In this document: one piece after another, positions 36,200-45,266 of the stretch
How the letters are laid out: each line of letters opens with the position of its first letter
Position numbering within the stretch: the first letter of the stretch is position 1
From: Bacteroidota bacterium
GTDB lineage: Bacteria; Bacteroidota; Bacteroidia; Chitinophagales; Chitinophagaceae
Assembly: GCA_030706635.1 (NCBI GenBank)
Contig: JAUZOD010000001.1
Location: 186,001 to 250,000, forward strand
Reading direction: 5' to 3'
Length of the DNA: 64,000 nt
The notes under the pieces: generated by a model
Database searches by the model: none
The model's input: only the letters and a program-made list of their open reading frames with translations
What the model was told of the DNA's origin: nothing
Made by a program: the position numbers and the translations under genes

Positions 36200-37612
36200 T
36201 CCATTATTTTCTTCCTGAAGAACATTCAGGGAAATAACAAACTCAGCCCCTCTTCCGGGAGCGCTGTACACCCGGATTTTACCTTTGTGATTTAAAACAA
36301 TATTTTGTGTATTCGTTAGTCCAAGTCCGTTGCCTTTTATTTTGGAGGTAAAATAGGGGTCGAATATTTTAGACAGGCTTTCCGCATCCATGCCTTTCCC
36401 GTTATCCCGGATCGTAATCACACAATAACCATTAACCAGGGCTGATTCCACCATTAACTTCCCTTTTTCAGGTGTCGTGGCTTCGATGGCATTGACAATG
36501 ATATTCAATAGGGCTATTTTCATCTGGGCGCGATCCACATTCAGCCAGATATCCGGCTGGATATATTTTTTTTCTATACTGATGCGATTTAACTGAACGC
36601 GGTCTCGCGCTTCATGCAGGGTTTCTTCCAGCAGTTCATTCACGCTGATCTTCTCCTGTTTTAGTTCGGAGAATTTGGTTGCCGAAAGCAATTCATTGAT
36701 CAGCTGGTTTATCCGTTTAGAGTTGCGGCTGATAATGTCCAGGAACATCTTTTTGTCTTCCGGGGTAAGAACAGCATTTTCCAGGTGACTTGCCGAGAGA
36801 TCAATATTGGTGAGCGGGTTCCTCACCTCATGGGCAATCACCCGGGCAATCTGGCCGGTGCTGGTAAACCTTTCCAGGCTTCGCAATTCAATGAGTTCGC
36901 GATTGGCCGAGTCCAGTTCCTTGATTCGTTTTTCCAGTTGATCATGATAGCTTTCCGCCTGAAGGGTAGCATTCCTTTTTGCGCGACTCTCTATGTTGAA
37001 AGTGATCAGTGAATAAATAATGAGAAGAATAGATATTGTTCCGGCCGCAATAATAATACCGAATACAATTTTATTATAGGATCCCACCCTGGCCATGCGA
37101 ATATTCAAAAGTTTGCTTTCATGACTTTCTATTGTTGCCGAAACTAAATGGATCGAGTCCATTAGTTTTTTACTGTCAAACGCTTTTATCCGGATTGTCT
37201 CATTCATTTTATGCCCGGAGGCATTGAAGGATTGCAGCTGATCTTCGATGATCCTGTAGTTCCTGTCGATCATTCCGCGCAGGGATCCCACCCGCTGATC
37301 TTCGAGCGGATTATCATCCACAGACTGGTGTAAAATCTGATAAATTGAATCTACATGCTTCCGGCTGCTGTAATAGGGTAAGAGATATTTTTGATCATTT
37401 AACATGATATAGCCCCTCAGTCCGATTTCTGCGTCCTTGATATAGGATATAAGCAATTCCAGCTTATTCATCACTTCACGGGTACGATCGACCCATTCGT
37501 TTTGTTTCCGGAGCTGAACCAGTGAGGTGGTAGAGAGAAAATAAGAGAAAAGCAATAACAGGAAAGCTATGAGATAGCCGCTTCTGATTTTTCTTGGGAA
37601 GTCAAATTTCAT
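36191..37612 (-). CDS. Sensor histidine kinase with CHASE3 domain
   Basis: A 473-residue membrane kinase. The first helix (GYLIAFLLLLFSYFLS) is followed by a periplasmic CHASE3 sensor (about 35-175, AEIGLRGYIMLNDQKYLLPYY is the signature stretch), a second helix (IVFGIIIAAGTISILLIIYSLI), a coiled coil (about 210-245) and the kinase core. The phosphoacceptor His is in VIAHEVRNPLTNIDL, and the ATPase N, G1 and G2 boxes are NIIVNAIEA, IRDNGKGMD and GNGLGLTNT. It is an orphan here, with no response regulator on either side. The signal is unknown. Confidence 0.9.
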   Translation of the reverse strand: MKFDFPRKIRSGYLIAFLLLLFSYFLSTTSLVQLRKQNEWVDRTREVMNKLELLISYIKDAEIGLRGYIMLNDQKYLLPYYSSRKHVDSIYQILHQSVDDNPLEDQRVGSLRGMIDRNYRIIEDQLQSFNASGHKMNETIRIKAFDSKKLMDSIHLVSATIESHESKLLNIRMARVGSYNKIVFGIIIAAGTISILLIIYSLITFNIESRAKRNATLQAESYHDQLEKRIKELDSANRELIELRSLERFTSTGQIARVIAHEVRNPLTNIDLSASHLENAVLTPEDKKMFLDIISRNSKRINQLINELLSATKFSELKQEKISVNELLEETLHEARDRVQLNRISIEKKYIQPDIWLNVDRAQMKIALLNIIVNAIEATTPEKGKLMVESALVNGYCVITIRDNGKGMDAESLSKIFDPYFTSKIKGNGLGLTNTQNIVLNHKGKIRVYSAPGRGAEFVISLNVLQEENNGLV

Positions 37613-37699
37613 AAGCTGTCCCTTACCTCCGGTACCTGAAATTACATAATATTATGCTGAAATTTTGCTCCCTGATCGCAGCTCCTTAAGCAGGTTCCA

Positions 37700-38749
37700 T
37701 CAAATAAGTAACATCGCATCACCATAACTGAAAAACCGGTATTTATCCTTGATCGCTCTTTTATAAGCTTCCATAGTGAGGTCATAGCCTGCAAAAGCAC
37801 ATACCATGATCAGGAGACTGGTTTTCGGAAGATGAAAATTGGTAATGAGCGCATCCGCGATATTAAACTGATAGGGAGGATGAATAAAGGTGTTCGTCCA
37901 TCCTTCAGAAGGTTTTAGTAATTTTTCTGCAGTAAAAGAAGATTCCAGCGCGCGCATGGTGGTGGTACCGATGGAGCAGATCCGGTGGCCACCCATCCGG
38001 GCTTTATTTACAATCCGGCAGGCCTCTTCATCAATCCGGTAATATTCCGCATCCATTTTGTGTTTACTGAGATCTTCCACCTCGATGGGGCGGAAAGTTC
38101 CCAGACCGGTATGTAAAGTGGCTTCTGCAAACCGTATCCCTTTGATCTCAAGTCTTTTGATCAGCTCTTTGCTGAAATGAAGACCAGCCGTTGGTGCAGC
38201 TACAGCACCTTCATGTTTGGCATATACCGTTTGATATCTTTCCTTATCCTCCTCATCCGGTTTGCGCTTGATATATTTGGGAAGCGGGGTTTCACCGAGC
38301 AATTCCAGCACCTGGCGGAATTCATCGTCCGTTCCGTCCCACAAAAAACGGATCGTACGGCCCCGGCTGGTGGTATTGTCAATTACTTCGGCTACCAGCT
38401 CATCATTGTCGCCAAAATAGAGCTTGTTTCCGACACGGATCTTTCTTGCCGGATCCACGATCACATCCCATAAACGATTCGGTTTATTCAGCTCGCGCAG
38501 CAGGAAGACTTCAATCTTTGCCCCGGTTTTTTCCTTCCGGCCGTACATACGGGCAGGAAATACCTTGGTGTTATTTACTACAAACACATCCTTGTCGTTG
38601 AAATACTCCATGACATCCCGGAAATGTTTGTTCTCTATTTGCCCGGTCTTTCGATGGACGACCATCATCCGGCTGTCTTCTCTCCGTTTGGCGGGGTGTT
38701 GGGCAATAAGATTTAACGGAAGATCGAATTTGAACTGGGAAAGCTTCAT
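37700..38749 (-). CDS. queA: tRNA preQ1(34) S-adenosylmethionine ribosyltransferase-isomerase
   Basis: A 349-residue enzyme of queuosine biosynthesis. It transfers and rearranges the ribosyl group of S-adenosylmethionine onto preQ1 in tRNA anticodons, forming epoxyqueuosine. Recognisable signature stretches are the N-terminal [55 protein letters not shown], MHGHxxxAEYYRI-like [12 protein letters not shown], and C-terminal [14 protein letters not shown]. It is full length. About 90 bases separate it from the histidine kinase; upstream is a 213-base gap with no clear promoter. Confidence 0.95.
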   Translation of the reverse strand: MKLSQFKFDLPLNLIAQHPAKRREDSRMMVVHRKTGQIENKHFRDVMEYFNDKDVFVVNNTKVFPARMYGRKEKTGAKIEVFLLRELNKPNRLWDVIVDPARKIRVGNKLYFGDNDELVAEVIDNTTSRGRTIRFLWDGTDDEFRQVLELLGETPLPKYIKRKPDEEDKERYQTVYAKHEGAVAAPTAGLHFSKELIKRLEIKGIRFAEATLHTGLGTFRPIEVEDLSKHKMDAEYYRIDEEACRIVNKARMGGHRICSIGTTTMRALESSFTAEKLLKPSEGWTNTFIHPPYQFNIADALITNFHLPKTSLLIMVCAFAGYDLTMEAYKRAIKDKYRFFSYGDAMLLI

Positions 38750-38939
38750 TCAGTCAGAATTTTTATAAGTTCCCGGTACATGAGTCGAAAGTGGGGCAAA
38801 GCAGGACTGTTCATTCAAACCAGGTCTTACGGCACCCGATTCGATTCATGTTACGGCATGATTTTACAAGCGTGCGAAGGTATGGGAAAATGCGCTAAAA
38901 GCAATGGGCGCGTCAAAAAATGACAGGGCTGCAGGACTT

Positions 38940-38975
38940 GGATGACGGTTGACCGTCAACTGTCATCTGTCAATC
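38940..38975. repeat. Compact inverted heptad repeat at the end of the ABC ATPase gene
   Basis: Two units (GGATGAC, GGTTGAC) abut, after one base, three inverted units (GTCAACT, GTCATCT, GTCAATC). This makes a tight imperfect palindrome of about 30 bases. The TGA stop of the adjacent ABC ATPase gene (38963-38965) lies inside it. It could act as a terminator-like hairpin for that gene, though no T-run follows. Confidence 0.8.
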
Positions 38976-40696
38976 CATTTTCTCCCCGGAATCGCATCAA
39001 TCAGGGATTTTGTATAGGCAGTCTGGGGATTGCGATACAGTGTTTCGGCATCTCCCATTTCCACGATCCGGCCTTTCTCCATCACCATTACCCGGTCGCA
39101 CAGGTAATGCACCACCGAAAGATCATGGGAAATAAAAACCGCTGTAAAGCCGAATTCACGCTTGAGATCATTGATGAGATTGAGTACCTGGGCCTGAATG
39201 CTTACGTCCAGTGCAGATACTGACTCGTCAAAAACCACAAAATCCGGATTCAGGGCAAGGGCCCTTGCGATTACGATCCGTTGCCTCTGGCCACCGGAAA
39301 ATTCATGAGGATATCGGTTAACATGCTCCGGCTTCAGATCTACTTTTCTCAAAAGCTCCTTTACTTTTTCTTTTCTCTCCGAAGCGTTCAGGGAAGATGC
39401 GTGAATTTTCAGGGGCTCGGACAATGCTGATCCGATCGTTAAGCGTGGATTCAGGGACGAATAAGGATCCTGGAACACGATCTGTATATTTTTACGAAAA
39501 GGCCTTAGCTCCGAATCCGGCATGGCCAGCAGATCGCGGTCGTCAAATCGGATACTTCCAGATACCGGTTTATTCAATCTGAGAAGAGCCCGGCCCAGGG
39601 TTGTTTTTCCACAGCCCGATTCACCGACCAGGCCCAGGGTCTCTCCGTTAAACACATCGAAACTTACGTCCTGAACAGCCTTTGTCCAGCCCTTTTGACG
39701 GCCAAGCCAGGTTTTTCCGGAAGAATACCAGATATTCAGACCTTTAACGCTGATCAATATCCCGGACGCAGCCTTTTTCCCGCCTGTGTTCTTTGTTTCC
39801 GCATTGAGGCCCATCAGATCGGGTAAGGCTTTTCCCGCCGGTTGTTGTCCATCCAGGAAATCACTTACCACCGGAAGCCTTTCTCCTTTCTGATGAAGGA
39901 CTGGCCGGCAAAACAACAAACCCCGGGTATAGGGGTGTTGGGGACGAAGAAAAAGGTCCTCCACGCTACCTTTCTCCACTATCCTGCCCCGATACATCAC
40001 CACGGCCCGGTCTGCCATGTCAGAGACCAGACCCAAATCATGGGTGATGAATATCATCCCCATATTTTCTGACTTCCTTAAATCCTGCAGCAGTTCCAGA
40101 ATGGTTTTCTGAACAGTCACATCCAAAGCCGTGGTCGGTTCATCACAGATCAGCAGAGCAGGCTTGCAACTGATGGCCATGGCAATCATCACCCTTTGTT
40201 TTTGGCCTCCGCTCAGCTGATGCGGATACCGGTTGAAAAGAACTTCAGGATCAGGTAATCTTACCTTTTTGAATAATTCCAGTACCTCCCTTCTTGCCCG
40301 GCCATTGTTAAGTTTCCGGTGCAATTGAAGAGGTTCCATCACCTGCCGTCCGCAGGTCATTACCGGATTCAGGGAAGTCATCGGTTCCTGAAAAATGATA
40401 CCGATGCGATTGCCCCGTAGTGAACGAAGTTCCTTTTCTGAAAGTTTCCGCAGATCGATGGCATTTACGCCATCGGGCGAAAAGAGTATCTCTCCCTGAT
40501 CCACACGGGCCGCCGCGGGCGGCAATAAATGCAGGATGGACAAGGCGGTAACTGATTTACCCGACCCCGATTCACCTACGACGGCCAGCATTGCCCCGGC
40601 CGTAACCTCCAGGGAAATATGCTCCAACGCGGCTGTGTATCCGTCTGCTGAGCGAAAGGAAAGGGACAAGTCATTTATTTGAAGCAGAGGAAGCAA
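38963..40696 (-). CDS. Fused double-ATPase of oligopeptide-type ABC transporter (YejF-like)
   Basis: 577 residues with two complete ABC ATPase domains in one chain, of the DppD+DppF / YejF type. First half: Walker A GESGSGKS, signature [13 protein letters not shown], Walker [13 protein letters not shown]. Second half: Walker [10 protein letters not shown], signature [15 protein letters not shown], Walker [13 protein letters not shown]. It would drive import of oligopeptides or a related solute. No permease or binding-protein gene is adjacent, so partners must be encoded elsewhere. The gene ends in a heptad repeat. Confidence 0.92.
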   Translation of the reverse strand: MLPLLQINDLSLSFRSADGYTAALEHISLEVTAGAMLAVVGESGSGKSVTALSILHLLPPAAARVDQGEILFSPDGVNAIDLRKLSEKELRSLRGNRIGIIFQEPMTSLNPVMTCGRQVMEPLQLHRKLNNGRARREVLELFKKVRLPDPEVLFNRYPHQLSGGQKQRVMIAMAISCKPALLICDEPTTALDVTVQKTILELLQDLRKSENMGMIFITHDLGLVSDMADRAVVMYRGRIVEKGSVEDLFLRPQHPYTRGLLFCRPVLHQKGERLPVVSDFLDGQQPAGKALPDLMGLNAETKNTGGKKAASGILISVKGLNIWYSSGKTWLGRQKGWTKAVQDVSFDVFNGETLGLVGESGCGKTTLGRALLRLNKPVSGSIRFDDRDLLAMPDSELRPFRKNIQIVFQDPYSSLNPRLTIGSALSEPLKIHASSLNASERKEKVKELLRKVDLKPEHVNRYPHEFSGGQRQRIVIARALALNPDFVVFDESVSALDVSIQAQVLNLINDLKREFGFTAVFISHDLSVVHYLCDRVMVMEKGRIVEMGDAETLYRNPQTAYTKSLIDAIPGRKWIDR

Positions 40697-40705
40697 TCGA
40701 AAAAT

Positions 40706-41476
40706 TTAAAAGCGAAGGTGCCTGACCGTTAGTCCACCATTGATCAGTTGTTTCAGGGAATCGATCCCGATTTTCAGGTGGATCTCCACAAATTCATCGG
40801 TCACTCTTCGGTCACTTTCTGTTGTTTTTACTCCATCGGGAATCATCGGCTGATCACTCACCAGCAACAGGGCGCCTGTGGGTATCTTATTAAAAAATCC
40901 AACCGAAAAAATCGTCGCCGTTTCCATATCAACAGCATAGGCCCGGATGTTCTTCAGATATTCCTTAAATTTTTCGTCGTGCTCCCAAACCCTCCGGTTA
41001 GTAGTATACACGGTCCCTGTCCAATAGTCCACTTCGTATTCCCGGATGGTGGTTGAAATGGCTTTCTGGAGGGCAAAGGCCGGAAGAGCAGGTACTTCAG
41101 GAGGAAAATAGTCGTTGGAAGTTCCCTCTCCCCGGATTGCCGCAATGGGGAGGATCAGGTCACCCAGTTTATTTCTTTTTTTCAGCCCGCCGCATTTCCC
41201 CAGGAACAAAACGGCTTCCGGCGTAATGGCGGAAAGCAGGTCCATCATGGTCGCGGCTGAAGGACTACCCATACCAAAATTGATGATGCTGATGTCTCCG
41301 GAAGTTGCGCAACTCATCGGTTTATCCTCCCCCACCACAGGAACTTTATGCAAATTGGCAAACAGGTGTACGTAGTGGGAAAAATTGGTTAGCAGGATAT
41401 ACTTTCCGAAATTCCCAATCTGTTCACCCGTGTAGCGCGGAAGCCAGTTGGTAACTATTTCTTCTTTGGTTTTCAT
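40706..41476 (-). CDS. AMP nucleosidase (phosphorylase/hydrolase family)
   Basis: 256 residues of the nucleoside phosphorylase fold. The family carries LTNFSHYVHLFANLH, IINFGMGSPSAATMMDLL, the GKCGGL loop, the VDMETATIFSVGF nucleobase-binding stretch and C-terminal ESDRRVTDEFVEIHLKIG. It matches the short Bacteroidota form annotated as AMP nucleosidase, which cleaves AMP to adenine and ribose-5-phosphate. The open frame extends to 41533, but those 19 extra codons come from a heptad repeat; the ATG at 41476 (MKTKEEIVTNW) is the real start. It diverges from the HsdR_N-like gene. Confidence 0.88.
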   Translation of the reverse strand: MKTKEEIVTNWLPRYTGEQIGNFGKYILLTNFSHYVHLFANLHKVPVVGEDKPMSCATSGDISIINFGMGSPSAATMMDLLSAITPEAVLFLGKCGGLKKRNKLGDLILPIAAIRGEGTSNDYFPPEVPALPAFALQKAISTTIREYEVDYWTGTVYTTNRRVWEHDEKFKEYLKNIRAYAVDMETATIFSVGFFNKIPTGALLLVSDQPMIPDGVKTTESDRRVTDEFVEIHLKIGIDSLKQLINGGLTVRHLRF

Positions 41477-41484
41477 AATTTTAT

Positions 41485-41572
41485 TGTTGACAGCTGATGG
41501 TGGACAGTTGACGGACTTTAAGCGCGAATTCAAAATAAAACCCGGTCAACCGGCAACTGTCAACCATCGACT
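41485..41572. repeat. Inverted heptad repeat in a divergent promoter region
   Basis: The left array (41485-41512) has units TGTTGAC, AGCTGAT, GGTGGAC and AGTTGAC. The right array (41545-41572) has inverted units GTCAACC, GGCAACT, GTCAACC and ATCGACT. Arms of about 28 bases are separated by 32 bases. This copy lies between two genes transcribed away from each other, so it cannot serve as a terminator of either one. Confidence 0.85.
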
Positions 41573-41606
41573 GATACATATCCTGTAAATTTAGCAAATA
41601 CCAGCC

Positions 41607-42050
41607 ATGATTAAAATCTATTACCCACCTTATCCTTTCAAAATCAAGGAAGAGGACTACGGTAAAGAATTCATTTTTGATGAACAGCGCAAACAATGGG
41701 TGCGTTTGACAGAAGAAGAGTGGGTGCGTCAGAATTTTACCCAATATCTTTTGCAGGTAAAAAAATATCCCTCAAGCTATATCGCCGTCGAAAAGAAAAT
41801 GAAACTGGGAGAACTGAACAAACGCTTCGACATTCTCGTGTACGACAAAGCGGCAAAACCCTGGATGATGATTGAATGCAAGGCGATGCATAAACCACTG
41901 GATAAAACCGTTCTCTGGCAGGCCCTTCACTACAATATCGCCATTCCTGTAAAATACCTGGTCATTACCAACGGGCAGGAATGCCGTGGCTACAAAAAAG
42001 CGGTAGTCGATTTTGAAGAAATGGCGGTACTGCCGACGTATGATGAATGA
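41607..42050 (+). CDS. Solo HsdR_N-like nuclease-fold domain protein
   Basis: 147 residues similar to the N-terminal domain of type I restriction HsdR subunits. The nuclease-fold core is visible: VEKKMKLGELNKRFDILVYD (Asp of the PD-ExK motif) and WMMIECKAMHKPLD (ExK), then WQALHYNIAIPVKYLVITNG. No helicase, HsdM or HsdS follows. Such single-domain proteins are widespread in Bacteroidota. The biological role is not known; it is probably a housekeeping nuclease or DNA-binding factor and not a restriction system. Confidence 0.85.
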   Translation: MIKIYYPPYPFKIKEEDYGKEFIFDEQRKQWVRLTEEEWVRQNFTQYLLQVKKYPSSYIAVEKKMKLGELNKRFDILVYDKAAKPWMMIECKAMHKPLDKTVLWQALHYNIAIPVKYLVITNGQECRGYKKAVVDFEEMAVLPTYDE

Positions 42051-42051
42051 G

Positions 42052-42149
42052 AGAATGTGCTAATTTGCAAATGTGTAAATGAAGGACCGGAAAGAATACC
42101 CGAACAAGGTTCATTTTCAAATTTTCAAATAAACACATTTACACATTTC
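42052..42149. repeat. Inverted octad repeat filling a stop-to-stop gap
   Basis: The left array (42052-42083) has units AGAATGTG, CTAATTTG, CAAATGTG and TAAATGAA. The right array (42110-42149) on the opposite strand reads AAATGTG-type units with plus-strand forms CAAATTTT, CAAATAAA, CACATTTA and CACATTTC. The structure begins one base after the TGA of the HsdR_N-like gene and ends one base before the TGA of the glutamate dehydrogenase gene, so it spans the whole gap between the two convergent genes and could act as a bidirectional terminator. Confidence 0.85.
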
Positions 42150-43568
42150 TCATGGAAATATCCCCAACTCCTTGTAACTCGTTCCCACTTTGTTGATCGC
42201 CACCACATAAGCCGCGGTGCGCATATCGGGTATTTTCGGATTGCTTTTCCAGCAGTTCATGATCTCGTGGGTGGCCGTGATCATGGTTTCTTCCAGGCCG
42301 CTGTATACCAGATCCGCTTCTTCAGGACCGTGCATGATGAATTCCCTTTCCTTGGATTTGACACTTTTACCGGTTAGCTCTTCCAGCTGGCTAAGAATAT
42401 GGGTATTCAGGTTTTCCGTAAATCTTTTTTCCATTCTGCCGTACCGCACGTGACTGAGGTTTTTCAACCATTCAAAATAGGAAACGGTTACCCCTCCTGC
42501 ATTGAGATACATATCCGGGACCACCAGCACGCCTTTTTTAATGAACACTTCATCGGCTTCCGGTGTGAGCGGTCCGTTGGCCGCTTCACCGATGATTTTT
42601 GCTTTTACCCTCGGCGCATTTTTCCCATTGATCACATTTTCCAGCGCAGCCGGAATCAGAATATCGCATTCCAGTTCCAGGGCATCCGTAGAATGCGCCA
42701 GATTGGTTGCACCGGGGAAATCTAAAATTGATCCTGTTTTTTTACGGTGTTGAAAAACCTCTTCTTCATTCAGTCCGGCCGGATTCATAATGGCTCCTTC
42801 AAATTCGGCAAGCCCGATGACTTTTGCGCCACCTTCCCGGAAGAATTTTGCCGCATGATACCCCACATTACCAAGACCCTGAACCACAACGGTTTTTCTT
42901 TCTATACCCGGCTCAAGTCCCTGGCGCTGCATCACATCCGGAATATTACAAACTTCACGGATGCCATAATAGACACCCAATCCCGTGGCTTCCCTTCTGC
43001 CCCTTACGCCGCCCTGAGTAACCGGCTTTCCGGTAACACATCCCAGCGCATCAATTTCACCGGGCCGCATACTCATATATGTGTCCAGTATCCAGGCCAT
43101 TTCGCGTTCGCCGGTTCCGTAATCGGGAGCCGGAACATCGGTACCCGGACCTATGAAGTTTTTCTTGATGAGTTCAGACGTGTACCGGCGCGTGATTTTT
43201 TCGAGGTCATACGCTGAATATTTTTTAGGATCAATGGCGATCCCTCCCTTTGCACCTCCGAAAGGCACGTTCACGATCGCACATTTATAGGTCATAAGCG
43301 CTGCGAGGGCCATCACTTCGTCCAGGTTCACGGAAAGAGCAAACCGGATACCTCCCTTGCAGGGGGTTTTATGATGGGAGTGCTGAACACGATATGCCTT
43401 GATCACTTCTATCTTGTCGCCGATTTTTACCGGGAAGAACATCCGGTAAACCGCATTACATTGTTTGATCTGTTCCAGGATACCCGGATCCCAGTCTGTA
43501 AAAGGTGTCGCTTTATCAAAACTTTTTTCTACCGCTTCAAAGAATTTATATTCGTTACGGGCAGCCAT
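42150..43568 (-). CDS. Glu/Leu/Phe/Val dehydrogenase (glutamate dehydrogenase)
   Basis: A 472-residue cytoplasmic oxidoreductase interconverting glutamate and 2-oxoglutarate plus ammonia. The active-site block is PFGGAKGGIAIDP (catalytic Lys after GGA). Other family marks are HHKTPCKGGIRFA, GPGTDVPAPDYGTGEREMAW, the dinucleotide fold VQGLGNVGYHAAKF, and EAANGPLTPEAD. It is full length. The gene follows the ccm genes with a 44-base gap and its stop touches the octad repeat. Cofactor preference (NAD or NADP) cannot be judged by eye. Confidence 0.95.
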   Translation of the reverse strand: MAARNEYKFFEAVEKSFDKATPFTDWDPGILEQIKQCNAVYRMFFPVKIGDKIEVIKAYRVQHSHHKTPCKGGIRFALSVNLDEVMALAALMTYKCAIVNVPFGGAKGGIAIDPKKYSAYDLEKITRRYTSELIKKNFIGPGTDVPAPDYGTGEREMAWILDTYMSMRPGEIDALGCVTGKPVTQGGVRGRREATGLGVYYGIREVCNIPDVMQRQGLEPGIERKTVVVQGLGNVGYHAAKFFREGGAKVIGLAEFEGAIMNPAGLNEEEVFQHRKKTGSILDFPGATNLAHSTDALELECDILIPAALENVINGKNAPRVKAKIIGEAANGPLTPEADEVFIKKGVLVVPDMYLNAGGVTVSYFEWLKNLSHVRYGRMEKRFTENLNTHILSQLEELTGKSVKSKEREFIMHGPEEADLVYSGLEETMITATHEIMNCWKSNPKIPDMRTAAYVVAINKVGTSYKELGIFP

Positions 43569-43612
43569 AAAGTATATTTAAATGAAAGGATAAGATGGCG
43601 AAGAGAATGGGT

Positions 43613-43846
43613 TCATTTGATTTTTTGTTCAAGCCGCGTAAGTTTCCGGTCCGTCTGAAAGAGGTACAGGAATAGTCCGGCAAGTATTACGAGGAGAACG
43701 GCAACCACCACATAGATCTTACCATTGGAACGCATGGCATCGGCCATTTGCGGTTTTTCATTTCTGAGACTGTCCTGAGCCTGAACAAAACACGCCGTGA
43801 GCATTCCGGTAACGCTGAAGAATAAACGCAGGAATTGTTTATACAT
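43613..43846 (-). CDS. CcmD family cytochrome c maturation protein
   Basis: 77 residues with an N-terminal signal-like helix, then SNGKIYVVVAVLLVILAGLFLYLFQTDRKLTRLEQK, a single transmembrane helix with a basic tail of the CcmD type. CcmD helps release holo-CcmE haem chaperone from CcmC. The gene overlaps the CcsA/CcmC gene by 8 bases and is followed by glutamate dehydrogenase. Its size and context agree with the annotation. Confidence 0.8.
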   Translation of the reverse strand: MYKQFLRLFFSVTGMLTACFVQAQDSLRNEKPQMADAMRSNGKIYVVVAVLLVILAGLFLYLFQTDRKLTRLEQKIK

Positions 43847-44513
43847 TGCTCTCTTGGTTTAGTTGGGATAGAAGTTGAATCCGGATGCGCAGGCTGCAAA
43901 TCCACCCACCCAGCAAGGCCCATCCGGGGATGGCGCCAAAGTAAAATATCATTCGCATCCGGCTGTCGATATCTTTGGTATTAAAAGCAGGATTTCCCAT
44001 GCCCCCCGGATGAAGACTCTCCACAAGTCTGGGAATGATCCAGAGAGTCGGAAACAGCATGGCAAAGGCAAAAACATTATATACGGCACTGATCCTGGCC
44101 GATTTATCCGGATCCGTCAGGGAATTCCGCAAAACAAAATACGCGAGATAGATCAGCAGAGCAATGGCGGCACCAATCTGCTTCGGATCATTACTCCAGT
44201 AATCCCCCCACGTATACCTGGCCCAAACGGAACCGGTGATCAATCCCAGCAAGCCGAACACAACGCCTGCCCGGGCAAACTCCACAGCACAAATATCATC
44301 CGCCGGCCTGTTATGCCTTAAATATTTCAACGAATAAACCAGGGAAATAATCAGGAAGATCATCAGTACCATCCACATGGCCACATGGAAATACAGGTTT
44401 CGGATGGTTTCGTTCAGAATAGGTTTTTCCGGCACTCCGCCCAAAAAACCTGCTGTAAATGTGTACAGTAAAAAAAAGACACTTAAGATTTTCCACCAGT
44501 TCTTACGAAGCAT
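43839..44513 (-). CDS. Cytochrome c biogenesis protein CcsA/CcmC
   Basis: 224 residues with about six transmembrane helices. The tryptophan-rich haem-handling segment is WARYTWGDYWSNDPKQIGA, the WGxxWxxD motif of CcmC/CcsA. It moves haem to the periplasmic side for attachment to apocytochromes c. It forms an operon with CcmB (78-base gap upstream) and CcmD (8-base overlap downstream). The seven-haem cytochrome earlier in the window would need such a system. Confidence 0.9.
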   Translation of the reverse strand: MLRKNWWKILSVFFLLYTFTAGFLGGVPEKPILNETIRNLYFHVAMWMVLMIFLIISLVYSLKYLRHNRPADDICAVEFARAGVVFGLLGLITGSVWARYTWGDYWSNDPKQIGAAIALLIYLAYFVLRNSLTDPDKSARISAVYNVFAFAMLFPTLWIIPRLVESLHPGGMGNPAFNTKDIDSRMRMIFYFGAIPGWALLGGWICSLRIRIQLLSQLNQESNV

Positions 44514-44591
44514 GATAATTTACTTATATAGCAGCCGTCATCGGCCCACAAAAATAGCACAAGGCGCTCAAACCCGAAAAACTACCTTTTA

Positions 44592-45251
44592 TCAATCCTT
44601 CCATAAGAAGGGAAACAGGATTACGGAAAGCACCAGCACCATGATATCAAAACAAAAAAGTAAAAAAACTATAGACATCAACCCGCTTTGAAACACATCC
44701 GAAAATGCAATATTCGACATACGCATCAGCAGCATCAGTTCAGGGATGATCAGCGGGAATCCCAGAATGGCCATCAGCGCGGCATTTTGCTGCGCCCTGG
44801 CGGCAATGGCAGCCAGAAAACTAAAAACAAGGCTGATACTTACCGCACCAAAACAGGAAATACCAATAAAAAGGAGGGGATGGCTAATCGGACTACCCAG
44901 AAAAAGCCGGAAGAGCATCAGACTTACCATACTCATCAGCAACATGAGAACGGCATTAAAAATCATCTTAGCCACCATAAAATGGACAGGATTGCAAACC
45001 GAATAAAAATACAATTGCCTTCCCCTGCTTTCCTGCAAAAAACTTTTAGCCACTGCGTTCACGCAAATAAATAATTGCATCATCCAGAACAAACCATTCC
45101 AGACCGTATTTTCCGGCTGACCCATGGCCAGATACAGAACAAAAATAGTAGAAGCCACATACAGAAGTACACCGTAAAAACTGTATTGTTGACGGAATTC
45201 AAGCAGAACGTCCTTCTTAAAAAGCGTGATGATGTGCCGGATGCTGATCAA
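44592..45251 (-). CDS. ccmB: Heme exporter protein CcmB
   Basis: A 219-residue six-helix membrane protein. N-terminal IITLFKKDVLLEFRQQYSFYGV, then membrane helices including QLFICVNAVAKSFLQESRGRQLYFYSVCNP and ISLVFSFLAAIAARAQQNAAL, with features of CcmB. It acts with an ATPase (CcmA, not in the window) in release of haem to the cytochrome c maturation route. First gene of the ccmB-ccsA-ccmD run. Thymidine kinase ends 16 bases upstream of it on the same strand. Confidence 0.88.
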   Translation of the reverse strand: MISIRHIITLFKKDVLLEFRQQYSFYGVLLYVASTIFVLYLAMGQPENTVWNGLFWMMQLFICVNAVAKSFLQESRGRQLYFYSVCNPVHFMVAKMIFNAVLMLLMSMVSLMLFRLFLGSPISHPLLFIGISCFGAVSISLVFSFLAAIAARAQQNAALMAILGFPLIIPELMLLMRMSNIAFSDVFQSGLMSIVFLLFCFDIMVLVLSVILFPFLWKD

Positions 45252-45266
45252 TGGACTTATTTAAAA

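Noticed and set aside
41607-42050. Reading the HsdR_N-like gene as part of a restriction-modification system.
   Set aside because: No HsdM, HsdS or helicase gene is adjacent; the single-domain form is common in Bacteroidota.
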